Part shown: one piece after another, positions 28,545-37,185 of the stretch
Numbering within the stretch: the first letter of the stretch is position 1
How the letters are laid out: every line of letters begins with the position of its first letter
Assembly (NCBI GenBank): GCA_024742475.1
Contig: JANSYI010000034.1
Coordinates: forward strand, 38,179-102,178
Source: a bacterium
GTDB lineage: Bacteria > Myxococcota_A > Polyangia > Nannocystales > Nannocystaceae
DNA: 64,000 bases
Reading direction: 5' to 3'
Program-made: the position numbers and the translations under genes
The notes under the pieces: generated by a model
Told to the model about the DNA's origin: nothing
What the model saw: the letters and a program-made list of their open reading frames with translations, nothing else
Database searches by the model: none

Positions 28545-30998
28545 TCAGCCGTCGGTGTCCGAGGCGTTCTCTTCCATCGCGCCGCCGCGGTCGCCGACCA
28601 CCTCTTCGATCTCGAGGTTCGGGTCGGCGAGAATCGCGTCCTCGGTGAAGAGGATGTCTCGCCAGGCCTTGTCCGAGAAGAGCTGCGTCTGATCGGTGTG
28701 CCAGGGGTTCGCGGGGTCGTCGGACTGGCCGTACGTCAGGAACGCCTGCGCGTGCGGGCCCTCGTCGGTGTACTCGAGCGTCATGATGAAGCTCGTCCCG
28801 TAGTTGACTACATAACCCTCGGGGGTGAGGTCGGTGGGCGGGTTGATCTCCTCGGGGCGGGGCAGGTTGGGCTCCATGGTCGACTTGAGCGTGGAGTACT
28901 GGATGAGGTTGGTCGTCCCCTCGCGCCGTCCACCGCCGTGAATCGGGATGCGGTTGCCGGCCCGAATCGTGTACTGGGCCTCGCGCAGCGTGCTGCTGGG
29001 CGTCAGGTTTGCCTGCTGCAGGCGCACGATCGCGCCGGCGAGCGCCTCGAGGATGCGGTCCTCGGCGGGGTCTTCGGGCGCCTCCGAGAGCGTGTTGGGG
29101 GTGCCGACCGGGTCGGCGACGTCGAAGTCGTTTGCCCACAGCGTGGGCCCCTCGGACATGATGCCGTCGCTCGAGAAGTCGCCGAGAAACTCGCGCCACA
29201 TCAGAGCGCCGGGGGCGTCGAGGTCGAGCCGGAGGTTCCACCCGGCCAGCGCCGCGCAGGCGCTGGAGAGGTCGGCCTCGCCGTACATCGGGTTGGCCTC
29301 GCAGCGCGCGACCACGTCGTCGCGCAACAGCTCGGCGACCATGCCTCGGTTGCTGAGCACGGCGCCTTGCAGCTCTTCGAACGTGAACAAGCCGTCCGCA
29401 CCCGAGGCGCCGTCTTCGGACACCTCGGTCAGCAGCGTGGCGTTCATGCGCGTACGGGGCGTCCGCGCGGTCTCCTCGAAGCCGTGCATCGGCGAGTAGC
29501 CGGTCAGGGGCGCGTCGGGGTTGGTCAGCCAGTGGGAGTCGTTGGCGTTGTAGATGAAGTCACGCCGCTCGAGCTGCGGGACCTCGGAGAAGGGCACCAG
29601 GCCCGGGTCGCGGGCGCCCTCGGCCACGACCCACTCGTTCGCCGACGTGCTGCCGTCGAGCGCCACGGCGCCGATCGTCTTGACGCCGTTGATCGCGAAC
29701 GCGATCGTCGGATCCGTGCCCGCGGCTTCGGGGTCGAGCCACGCGTCGATGGCGGCCTGGGAGAGGTTGGGCGTGGGCGTGGTGTCCGCGTACCACGCGG
29801 TGCCGTCGGCGCTTGCGGACATCGTGTTCACCCACGGAATGCCCTGGTTGTCGGCGTGTGCCTGCTGGAACGCGTCCATGCTGTCGGCGCGGTTCATGTC
29901 GTGGAACTGCGCAATGAGCGTGGCGTTGAGCTCGTTGGCGTCGCGCACGGTGAGCGTGAAGTCGGTGTTCCACCCCCCGAGGTCGCCGATGGAGAGGATC
30001 GGGCCCCACTTGCTGAACCACATGGTGCGCGAGCGCTGGGTCGTCTGGCCGTTCTCGGTGACGTCGATGGTGATGTCCTTCGAGGTCATGTCACGCATCT
30101 GTCCGTCGTACGCGTACCTGGTCGGGTCGGACGGGTCGAGGTCGAGCACGTACATCGTCATGCGCTGGCCCGCGGAGACGGTGTGCGTCCAGCCCACGGC
30201 CTCGTTGAAGCCGATGAGCACGCCGGCCACCCCCATCAAGGAGGCGCCATAGACGTTCATCTCGCCCGGCACGGTCAGCTGGCTCTCGTAGAGCTTGAGC
30301 TCACCCTCCCAGGGGAAGTGTGGGTTGGCGAACACCATGCCGCGGCCGGTCGCGGAGCGCTCCGCGCCAATACCCCAGCCGTTCGACCCGATGCCCGGCT
30401 CGTGAAAGTCGGGCGTCGGGGCGCTCGAGGGCGCGAGCTCGGAGCCCGGCGGCTGCGCGCGGGCGATGAAGGGGTGCAGCTGCCGCACGCCCGCGAGCGT
30501 TGCGATCTCGACGTAGTGCGCCATCAGGTCCTGCGTCGTGATCGGCTGCAGCCAGGGCTCGGCGCCGCAGGGCAGGGAGGCTCCGTCCGCCGCGAGGTAG
30601 GCGTTGTAGCCGTCGACGTACCCCTGCACGAGCCCCTTGATGTTCTCGGGCTGCGCGTCCCAGGCGTCTTGGCCCTTCTCCATGAACTCGAGCGAGCGAT
30701 GCACGAAGTCGCTGTCGACGTTGGCGTCATCGTCTCCGGGACCGAAGTAGGCCGCGCGCTCGCCTCGGAGCTTGACCACTTGATCGGCGAGAATGCAGCC
30801 GTTGAGCTTCGCGAAGGCGTAGCCCTGGCCGAACGCCGCGCTGGGAATGTCGTCGGCGATGATGTGGGGGATGCCGTAGGACGTCCACCGGATCTCCGCG
30901 TTGTAGTCGTGGGCTGGCTCGTCGTTCTTCTCCGACTCGCCGCACGCGGTCAGGGTGAGCCCTGCGAGCATCGCCAGGCCAAGGGTGCGCACATTCAT
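28545..30998 (-). CDS. penicillin-acylase-family (S45) lipoprotein
   Basis: An 817-aa lipoprotein; the start at 30998 gives lipobox LTA-C19. It belongs to the Ntn-hydrolase penicillin acylase family. The precursor has an alpha-like N-terminal part, then the autocatalytic cleavage and nucleophile site at S205 (PGIG-SNGWGIG), then the beta subunit (MVFANPHFPWEGE; DSHWLTN with the family Asn). Substrates in the family include penicillins, acyl-homoserine lactones and acylated peptides. From the sequence alone the substrate cannot be chosen. The position facing a cell-surface signalling region makes quorum quenching or antibiotic detoxification possible. Confidence 0.9.
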   Translation of the reverse strand: MNVRTLGLAMLAGLTLTACGESEKNDEPAHDYNAEIRWTSYGIPHIIADDIPSAAFGQGYAFAKLNGCILADQVVKLRGERAAYFGPGDDDANVDSDFVHRSLEFMEKGQDAWDAQPENIKGLVQGYVDGYNAYLAADGASLPCGAEPWLQPITTQDLMAHYVEIATLAGVRQLHPFIARAQPPGSELAPSSAPTPDFHEPGIGSNGWGIGAERSATGRGMVFANPHFPWEGELKLYESQLTVPGEMNVYGASLMGVAGVLIGFNEAVGWTHTVSAGQRMTMYVLDLDPSDPTRYAYDGQMRDMTSKDITIDVTENGQTTQRSRTMWFSKWGPILSIGDLGGWNTDFTLTVRDANELNATLIAQFHDMNRADSMDAFQQAHADNQGIPWVNTMSASADGTAWYADTTPTPNLSQAAIDAWLDPEAAGTDPTIAFAINGVKTIGAVALDGSTSANEWVVAEGARDPGLVPFSEVPQLERRDFIYNANDSHWLTNPDAPLTGYSPMHGFEETARTPRTRMNATLLTEVSEDGASGADGLFTFEELQGAVLSNRGMVAELLRDDVVARCEANPMYGEADLSSACAALAGWNLRLDLDAPGALMWREFLGDFSSDGIMSEGPTLWANDFDVADPVGTPNTLSEAPEDPAEDRILEALAGAIVRLQQANLTPSSTLREAQYTIRAGNRIPIHGGGRREGTTNLIQYSTLKSTMEPNLPRPEEINPPTDLTPEGYVVNYGTSFIMTLEYTDEGPHAQAFLTYGQSDDPANPWHTDQTQLFSDKAWRDILFTEDAILADPNLEIEEVVGDRGGAMEENASDTDG

Positions 30999-31074
30999 TG
31001 CGACACGGTATGCCGCGTTCGAAACGGGGGTCAATGACCGGGCTGGAGACAACGCGCGGCGGCGGGCTCGCCAC

Positions 31075-32376
31075 TCACTCGGTGGGAGTGAGTTCGATCT
31101 CCCCGGTGAGGTCGACGACCTGGGTGCCCACAGGGTCGGGCGCGCCGGAGACGTCGGCGGTGCCCAGGCGCTCGCGGGTCGTCCGCAGGCGCTCCGCGAG
31201 GGCCTTGGTGATGCTCCACAGCAGCTTCACCGCCAGCGGCGGCTCCTTTCGGATGATCTGCTCGAACTCTCGGCGACCGATGCGAAGCGCCTTTCCGCTC
31301 TCGGTGACCAGCGCCGTCTCGTCGCGGGGATGGTCGTCGAGCAGGCCCATTTCGCCTGCGTGGTCACCGGGTCCAAGCTCGGCCAGCGTGACACCATCGG
31401 CGGCCAGCTTCACGCTGCCGCGAAGGATCACGTACATGTCGCGGCTGTCGTCGCCCTGCTCGAAGAGCATCTCGGCCGCATTCAGCGGGCGGACGCTGGC
31501 GAGGTTCATGATGCGGACGAGTTGCTGGTAGCTCAGCTCGCCGAACAGCGGGACTTGCTTGAGCGTATCGAGCGTGAAGTTGATCTCCGCGGCGCGCTCG
31601 TGCTCCGCGTCGTCGCCGACCGTCTGCACCACGATGGCGCTGATGTTGTCCTTGCCGCCCCGAGTGTTGGCCAGCTCGATGAGCTGCCCGGGGATCTCCT
31701 GCACTTCGGGCAGGCCGATGGTGTTGGCGATGTCGGTCTCGTGCAGATATTCGTAGAGTCCGTCGCTGCACAGCAGAAACGAGTCGCCGGGGATGATGTC
31801 GAAGTCGAGGGTGTCGACCTCGACCGTTTCATACACGCCGACCGCGCGGGTCATCGCGTTCTTGAGCTTGGCGTAGGGGCTGGACTCGAACTCGTCCTCG
31901 CTGATCTTGCCCATGCGGATCAGCTCGTTGCGAAGGCTGTGGTCTTCGGTCAGCTGGTAGACGACCCCGCCCCGCAGCAGATAGATCCGTGAGTCGCCGA
32001 CGTACGCGATGAAGCCGCGAGCGCCGATGATGAACAGCACCACGATGGTGGTGCCCATGCCGCGCTTCTCCGGCTCGACCGCGGCCTTTTGAAAGATGTC
32101 CAGGCAGGCTCGGTGCACCGCGTACTCGAGCAGCGTGCAGACCTCGACGTGGCAGCGGGGGTCGGCGTCGTCGTAGGCCTCGAGGATGTCGCCCTCCGCG
32201 GCGACGACCTCGCGCACGGTGTGCACGGCCATCGCGCTCGCGATCTCGCCCGAGGCGTGTCCGCCCATGCCGTCGGCGACGACGAAGAGCCGCAGATCCT
32301 TGTCGATGAGGAAGTTGTCCTCGTTGTCGGTCCGCTTGCGTCCGACGTCGGTGCCCGCCCAATATTGGAGATCCAT
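31075..32376 (-). CDS. PP2C-type protein phosphatase fused to a cyclic-nucleotide-binding domain
   Basis: A 433-aa protein starting at the ATG at 32376. A GTG nine bases earlier is also possible. The PP2C domain (about residues 1-245) has the metal motifs TDNEDNFLI, ADGMGGHASGE, YVGDSRIYLL and GGKDNISAIVV, all intact. Residues about 270-395 form a CRP-like cyclic-nucleotide-binding domain (VPLFGELSYQQLVRIM; GDDSRDMYVILRGSVKL; GDHAGEMGLLDDHPRDETALV), including a Gly-Glu and Arg phosphate-binding cassette. It should dephosphorylate Ser/Thr on kinase targets under control of cAMP, cGMP or another ligand. It is a plausible antagonist of the kinases in this window. Confidence 0.93.
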   Translation of the reverse strand: MDLQYWAGTDVGRKRTDNEDNFLIDKDLRLFVVADGMGGHASGEIASAMAVHTVREVVAAEGDILEAYDDADPRCHVEVCTLLEYAVHRACLDIFQKAAVEPEKRGMGTTIVVLFIIGARGFIAYVGDSRIYLLRGGVVYQLTEDHSLRNELIRMGKISEDEFESSPYAKLKNAMTRAVGVYETVEVDTLDFDIIPGDSFLLCSDGLYEYLHETDIANTIGLPEVQEIPGQLIELANTRGGKDNISAIVVQTVGDDAEHERAAEINFTLDTLKQVPLFGELSYQQLVRIMNLASVRPLNAAEMLFEQGDDSRDMYVILRGSVKLAADGVTLAELGPGDHAGEMGLLDDHPRDETALVTESGKALRIGRREFEQIIRKEPPLAVKLLWSITKALAERLRTTRERLGTADVSGAPDPVGTQVVDLTGEIELTPTE

Positions 32377-32442
32377 CGCGCCCACACGGTTGTCTCGCAG
32401 CGCGAGACGAAGGACAAGGCTTGCAGGGCGATTCGAGGTCGT

Positions 32443-33609
32443 CTACAGGTCGTCGCTGGCCGGGGCGAGGAATGCGTCGAGGGGGCGCCGGGCCGCTTCG
32501 AGGCGTCGCAGCACAGCCCCGAGGACTTCGAGGTCGGATCGCGTGACCGGCACGCCGTCGAGCCACCCACCGTCGGGCAGCGCCTCCTCGTCTTCGTCGG
32601 GGTCGAGGTCACAGGGGGGATCGGCGGTGACGCTATCGATGGCCTCGAGGACGACCTGCGTCGCAGGATCTGCAGCGCGCGACGACGGGTCCGCCGAGAG
32701 CAAGTGGAGGTATGCGGGCAGCAGGCCCCCCGCGTGCGCCTTGCACAGACGCTGGCGCAGCCCGTTGTCGAGCCCGAGGCCCCGCGCGACCACGGTCACC
32801 GAGACGTCGCCCGGACGCACCCGTCTGTGGGCGAGCACCGGGGGCAGCAGGGTGAACAGGGCAGGGTCGTCCTCGCCGCGGGCGAGCAGCACGAAGGCGT
32901 GGGGCAGTCCCGGTCCGCCGAGCGCGTGGCTGCGCACCTTGGGCCGGACGAGCCGCGGGCTGGCCGACTTTGGGGGAGGGGTGCCAGGCGACGGGCGTTC
33001 CTGCGCCGCCCGGGCTCGCGCGCGACGGCGTGCGAGGACGGGGCGGACGCGGTCGAGCAGGCCGCTGTCTTCGAAGGTCAGGTCGTCGACGACGAAGACC
33101 GGGAGGCGAAACACCGCGGTGCCTCGGTCGGACATGCGCTGTGCGACCTCCCGGCGGTCCTGCTCCATCTGCAGCTCGTGGCAGTCCTGCGCGGCGAGCT
33201 GGTCGAGATGTCCCGGGTCGAGGTCGAACGCTTCGGCCAGCGTCGCGCGCCCGTGGGCGGTGCCGAGGCGAACGAACGTTCGATCGACGCCATCACGCCG
33301 GACGATGCGCAGTGCCTCGAGCGCGTGACCTGCTGCCGCCATCGCGGCGATCCAGGCCCGGACGCGGTCTGCCCGAGGGTCGAGCCGCACGCCCAAGTGG
33401 GTCCACCGTACGCGCACGCCCAGCTCGCCGGGCCGCTCGCCCACCAGGCGGCGAAGCTCGAGCACGGTGCCCAAGGCGCCGCTGGAGGTCGGGTCCAGGT
33501 GCGCCTCGATCTGCGTCGACGCATCGGCCGCCCCCAACTGAAGCGAGGCGTCGGGGCAGCGCGGGGACGCGCCGAGGGCGAGGGTGAGGGCGAGGAGGGG
33601 ACCGAGCAC
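32443..33609 (-). CDS. secreted thioredoxin-fold (DsbA/FrnE-like) protein without CXXC
   Basis: About 388 aa from the GTG at 33609, preceded by GGGG at a suitable distance. Longer in-frame readings would overlap the divergent gene. It has an N-terminal hydrophobic signal segment (VVLGPLLALTLALGASP). Residues about 30-200 are arranged like a DsbA-type insert domain, ending in LPVFVVDD with the cis-Pro region. The expected redox CXXC pair is absent. A basic linker and a second about 120-aa domain follow (RVRPGDVSVTVVARGLGLDNGLRQRLCKAHA), with an acidic C-terminus. A redox role is unlikely and a binding or scaffold role more probable. Confidence 0.6.
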   Translation of the reverse strand: MLGPLLALTLALGASPRCPDASLQLGAADASTQIEAHLDPTSSGALGTVLELRRLVGERPGELGVRVRWTHLGVRLDPRADRVRAWIAAMAAAGHALEALRIVRRDGVDRTFVRLGTAHGRATLAEAFDLDPGHLDQLAAQDCHELQMEQDRREVAQRMSDRGTAVFRLPVFVVDDLTFEDSGLLDRVRPVLARRRARARAAQERPSPGTPPPKSASPRLVRPKVRSHALGGPGLPHAFVLLARGEDDPALFTLLPPVLAHRRVRPGDVSVTVVARGLGLDNGLRQRLCKAHAGGLLPAYLHLLSADPSSRAADPATQVVLEAIDSVTADPPCDLDPDEDEEALPDGGWLDGVPVTRSDLEVLGAVLRRLEAARRPLDAFLAPASDDL

Positions 33610-33640
33610 GACGGTGCCCCGCAGTGTACCCTGCGCCGCA

Positions 33641-34267
33641 ATGACGTCGCCTGGGGAGTTCGTCATCTCGCTGCTCGTCGCCGCCGCCCTCGCGCAGGGG
33701 CCGGTCGATGCGGCGCAGCCCCAGCGGTCGCCTGCGGAGCCCGACGACGCGGCCACGCCCGGCAGGAGCATCGACGCCTCGACGCCAAGCGCGATCGTGG
33801 CGCCCGCCGAGGACCGCAGCGCCGAGCCTGCGGCCGAGGCGGACGAGGCGACGGTCGAGACGGACGAGGACTGGGGCGACGAGGACGGCGACGGCGACGA
33901 GGACTGGGACGGCGAGGACGAGGACGAGGACTGGGACGACGACTACGACCCGCTTCGCGACTCTCCCGAGGCGGTCCGGTCGCAGCGACGCATCGCTGGA
34001 GGCGCCGTCCTGATCGGCGTCGGTGCGTTGACGGCCTTCGGTGCGCTCGGCATGGGGCTGTCGGACCCGTGCGCGGCTCCGGCGGGCAACAGCTGCTCGG
34101 CATCTGCGCGTAACCGTGCCGCCCTGACGATGGGGCTGCCTGGCGTCGCGGTGCTCGGTGCGGGTGTCGCCGTGTTGGTCCTCGGGCTGCGCCAGCGCGA
34201 CCGCCTCCGCGTCGACGCCCAGGCGTCTCGAACCGGCGCCGGCGTGCGCCTATCGGGGCGTTTCTAG
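33641..34267 (+). CDS. membrane protein with acidic repeat region
   Basis: A 208-aa protein starting 31 bases from the divergent thioredoxin-fold gene. A signal or hydrophobic N-terminus (FVISLLVAAALAQGP) is followed by a low-complexity region and a strongly acidic repeat (ETDEDWGDEDGDGDEDWDGEDEDED). Two transmembrane helices follow (AGGAVLIGVGALTAFGALGMGL; ALTMGLPGVAVLGAGVAVLVLGL). Its stop codon TAG and that of the reverse gene on the other side share the sequence CTAG at 34264-34267. No family is recognised. Confidence 0.65.
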   Translation: MTSPGEFVISLLVAAALAQGPVDAAQPQRSPAEPDDAATPGRSIDASTPSAIVAPAEDRSAEPAAEADEATVETDEDWGDEDGDGDEDWDGEDEDEDWDDDYDPLRDSPEAVRSQRRIAGGAVLIGVGALTAFGALGMGLSDPCAAPAGNSCSASARNRAALTMGLPGVAVLGAGVAVLVLGLRQRDRLRVDAQASRTGAGVRLSGRF

Positions 34268-35055
34268 CGCTCGCGCTTCCGGTCGCGCAGGCGAAGGATG
34301 AGGGCGGTGGTCGCGAGGGCCAGCGTGGCGCCGCCCAGACCCGCCGCGGCGTACCCCAACGTGGGACCCGGCCCGCGCGGCCCGAGTACGGCGGCGGAGG
34401 TCACCGTCCCCGCCGTGCCCGCGCCCGCGACCGCGGTCGCAACGAGAACGCCGAGCCGGCCCCGCTTCGAGGGGGCCGCGGGGGCCTCTTGCTCGATCGT
34501 CCGGACGTCGAGCACCCGGAGCTCTCCGCCGCCGAGATCGACCTGCACCGTCTGCGTGCCGACCTCCACCGCGACCGGGCCCGGCGAACGAAGGTGCACG
34601 ACGTTCGTATCGACGGGGACGCCGCCCACGCGCACGACCTGTCCTTCAGAGGCACGGACCTCCAGTTGGGCGACGGACGGCGCGAGGCGGGCGAGCTGCA
34701 GCTGCGCTTCGGCACGTCGCTCGGGGTCGACGGCCTCATCGCGAAGCGCAGCAAAGGTCGAGAAGGCGTCGAGGACGTGGCCCGCCTTGGCCTGCGCGAG
34801 GCCGAGGTTGTACGCCGTGTGCGGGTGGGGGAGCAGCGCCTGCGCGCGGGAGAACTGCTCGATGGCAGCCTCGAACTCGCCGGCTTCGAACGCGGCTTCG
34901 CCAGCCTCGAACGCCATGGCGGCCTCGCCCATCGTCGGGTCGGGCGCTGCATCTTGCAGGCGTGACCACGCGTGCGGCGCGGGGACGGCTGCGCGGGCGG
35001 GGGCGGCGATGGATGCCGCGAGGAACAGACTCAGAGCGAGACGCCGCGCGGTCAT
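34264..35055 (-). CDS. exported TPR-like protein with C-terminal membrane helices
   Basis: A 263-aa protein with a cleavable-type signal (MTARRLALSLFLAASIAAPARA). A TPR segment (AMAFEAGEAAFEAGEFEAAIEQFSRAQALLPHPHTAYNLGLAQAKAGHVLDAF) is followed by a PEGA-like beta region (LEVRASEGQVVRVGGVPVD) and two hydrophobic helices near the C-terminus. Its ATG overlaps the stop of the upstream kinase gene (ATGA, 35052-35055), so the two are translated together and probably work as a pair, with the TPR protein in the periplasm. Confidence 0.75.
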   Translation of the reverse strand: MTARRLALSLFLAASIAAPARAAVPAPHAWSRLQDAAPDPTMGEAAMAFEAGEAAFEAGEFEAAIEQFSRAQALLPHPHTAYNLGLAQAKAGHVLDAFSTFAALRDEAVDPERRAEAQLQLARLAPSVAQLEVRASEGQVVRVGGVPVDTNVVHLRSPGPVAVEVGTQTVQVDLGGGELRVLDVRTIEQEAPAAPSKRGRLGVLVATAVAGAGTAGTVTSAAVLGPRGPGPTLGYAAAGLGGATLALATTALILRLRDRKRER

Positions 35056-36428
35056 GGAGCTTCGTAGGGGTTGGGCTTGAGCCCGTCGGGATCCGAGCGG
35101 ACGGGGCCCTTCCTGGTGGGGCGAGGCGTCGGCTTGGGCGGCTCGACCTGCGGGCCCTCCGTCCCTTGCGTGCCTACGTCGGGCTCGGGCTCGAGGGCGG
35201 GCGGCGCGGGGCGTTCTCGGGCCGTGACGGGCTCGGGCGCTCGGGGTGAGGACGCTTGGTCCTTAGAAAGGGTGGGGGCGTCGCGTGACGGGGCGACGGT
35301 GGCGGAGGTCGGGGGGCTCCCGCGCAGCGTCCACGCGGCCAGACCCACGGCGGCCGACAGCCCGATCGCGCCGGCGGCCCACGCAAGCCCGCGCCACGGG
35401 GCGGCCGAGGGCTGCGCTTCGCTCGGCGCGTCCCGTTTCGCCGTCCCGATCGGCGGCAGGGGCTCGGCGCGTTCGACGGTACCGAGCTCTTCGTACGCCC
35501 CTTCGACGATCGTTCGCAGGACGCCGCGCTGCGCGTCGAGGTCGAAGCCGGCCGCGGAGAGCTCTTGAGACAAGGCGTCGGCGAGCGCGGTCGCGCTGGG
35601 CAGACGCCCCGCTGGGGTGGGGCGCAGGCACGCGAGGATGATCTCGGTGAGCCAGGCCGGGATGTGGTGGCCCTCGAGCGTCTCGCGGATCGGCGCGGGA
35701 TCGCAGGTCTCGAGCCGCGTCATCGTCTGGGCCGAGTGCGTCTCGCCGAAGGGGAGCTCCGAGGTGCACAGCTCGAACAGGAGCGTGCCCATGGAGAACA
35801 CGTCGCTGCGTTCGTCGAGGGGTTCGAGCCGCGCCTGCTCCGGGCTCATGTACGGCAGCTTTCCCGCCAGCACGCCGACCTGCGTCAGGCCGGTGGTGCG
35901 GTCGGGGCGGGCGAGGCCGAGGTCGATGAGGATGGCTCGACCGTTGCGGGCGAGCATGACGTTGTGCGGAGAGATGTCCCGGTGGACCATGCCCAGCGGC
36001 GCACCCTCGGCATCGGTCGCGGAGTGCACCGCCTGCAACCCGCGGGAGACCATCTCGACGATGGCCGCCGCCTGCGGCGGCGAGAACGGACGCGCGCGAT
36101 GCAGCGAGAGTTGTCGGAGGTTCACCCCGTCGATGAGCTCGAGGGCCATGTACGCGTAGCCCTGGTCCTCCCCGGCGTCGACGGTCCGCACGACGTTGGG
36201 ATGCCGAACGCGTGAGGCGAGATTCGCTTCCTGCAGGAACCGGGCGCTGAACCCGTCCTCCTGCACGAGGTGGGGGTGGATGACCTTGAGCGCGAACTCG
36301 CGGCTGAACCCCTCGGGGGCGTCGGACAGCCGCGCCAGGTACACGGTCGCCATCCCGCCGGACGCGATGCGGCCCAGGATCGCGTATCGACCCAGGGTGG
36401 TGACCGGGGTGGCGAGGAGGTTCGTCAT
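35052..36428 (-). CDS. transmembrane Ser/Thr protein kinase
   Basis: A 458-aa kinase. The ATG at 36428 gives MTNLLATPVTTLGRYAILGRIASGGMATVYLA; longer in-frame readings lack a family N-terminus. Kinase motifs: FALKVIHPH lysine, HRDISPHNVML catalytic loop, DLGLARPD (DLG in place of DFG, tolerated in this family) and YMSPEQAR. The domain ends near residue 280. One transmembrane helix lies at about 345-366 (GLAWAAGAIGLSAAVGLAAWTL), with a short Pro/Arg-rich outer tail to residue 458. It is coupled by a 4-base overlap to the TPR protein and divergent from the HExxH gene with a 67-base gap. Confidence 0.9.
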   Translation of the reverse strand: MTNLLATPVTTLGRYAILGRIASGGMATVYLARLSDAPEGFSREFALKVIHPHLVQEDGFSARFLQEANLASRVRHPNVVRTVDAGEDQGYAYMALELIDGVNLRQLSLHRARPFSPPQAAAIVEMVSRGLQAVHSATDAEGAPLGMVHRDISPHNVMLARNGRAILIDLGLARPDRTTGLTQVGVLAGKLPYMSPEQARLEPLDERSDVFSMGTLLFELCTSELPFGETHSAQTMTRLETCDPAPIRETLEGHHIPAWLTEIILACLRPTPAGRLPSATALADALSQELSAAGFDLDAQRGVLRTIVEGAYEELGTVERAEPLPPIGTAKRDAPSEAQPSAAPWRGLAWAAGAIGLSAAVGLAAWTLRGSPPTSATVAPSRDAPTLSKDQASSPRAPEPVTARERPAPPALEPEPDVGTQGTEGPQVEPPKPTPRPTRKGPVRSDPDGLKPNPYEAP

Positions 36429-36495
36429 CGGCAGGGGGCGGTGGGCGTGCGTGCGTGCGCGATGAAGATGCCCAAGGCTCGCGACACGAAGTAGG

Positions 36496-37185
36496 ATGCG
36501 ACATCTCGCACCCCGACTCGCCGTGAGAATAACAAGCAATCGTCCCGACGCGGACAACCGGTTGTTCGGCTACTTGGACCGAGGGTTGAGGGCCCTCGGT
36601 GCGCACGTCGAGGTGTCGGATGGAGACAACCTGGTCCGTAGGATCGGCCCGCGTCGCGCCATCCCCGATCCACTGCCGCCGTTTCCGCGCCACCCGCCCC
36701 CGCCGTCGGTTCAGGTGCGTGTCGAAGGGCTGCCGAACCTGCTGCACGAGGTCGGGCACCTGGTCCTCGCGCGGGTGCTCGATGACGACCACGGCATCGA
36801 CTATCAGGCGATCCCGTTCGACCTCAGCGCGGCGGAGGGACGACGCGTGCTGTTCGAAGAGCTGGCCTGCTGCACGCTCAGCTGCGGGTTGTCTCGGCCG
36901 CTGGATGACGCGCGCGCGTGGGCGTGGGCCGACGCCTGGTTCGCCGAGCAGATCGAGATTCAGCCGGTGTTCTACGGCCTCGAAGACGATCCCCGGCGGT
37001 TTTGGACCGCCGTGGACGACGTGTACCGCGCGCACCACGAGGCGTGCGAAGCGATGGTCGAGGCGGCGTTCGAGCGGACCGCGGCCCTGCTGCGCTGGGC
37101 AGGCGCACCTGTGGGTGTCGCTGCGCCGGCGGAGAGTCTATCCTTCGGCACCCTGCTGCGCCGAGCGCGGCAGCTCGAGGCATGA
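36496..37185 (+). CDS. HExxH protein, possible EpmC-like elongation-factor hydroxylase or zinc metalloprotein
   Basis: A 229-aa protein with no signal peptide or membrane segment. The central segment LLHEVGHLVLARVLDDDHGIDY carries an HExxH metal motif, and 31 residues after its last His comes FEELACCTLSC, a plausible third-ligand Glu region. The order 'HExxH... (I/V)D(Y/F)... FE(E/D)' recalls the EF-P Lys hydroxylase EpmC (HEISH... VDFGYWY... QFEDVEV). This is my reading from memory and not a confirmed match. It starts a tight operon: its stop overlaps the next start (ATGA, 37182-37185). A generic zinc peptidase is the main alternative. Confidence 0.55.
   Translation: MRHLAPRLAVRITSNRPDADNRLFGYLDRGLRALGAHVEVSDGDNLVRRIGPRRAIPDPLPPFPRHPPPPSVQVRVEGLPNLLHEVGHLVLARVLDDDHGIDYQAIPFDLSAAEGRRVLFEELACCTLSCGLSRPLDDARAWAWADAWFAEQIEIQPVFYGLEDDPRRFWTAVDDVYRAHHEACEAMVEAAFERTAALLRWAGAPVGVAAPAESLSFGTLLRRARQLEA

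Noticed and set aside
28698..31037. 779-codon open frame on the forward strand
   Set aside because: Antisense to the S45 acylase, which has a lipobox and a nucleophile site. The forward product is Gly/Arg/Val/His-rich low complexity.
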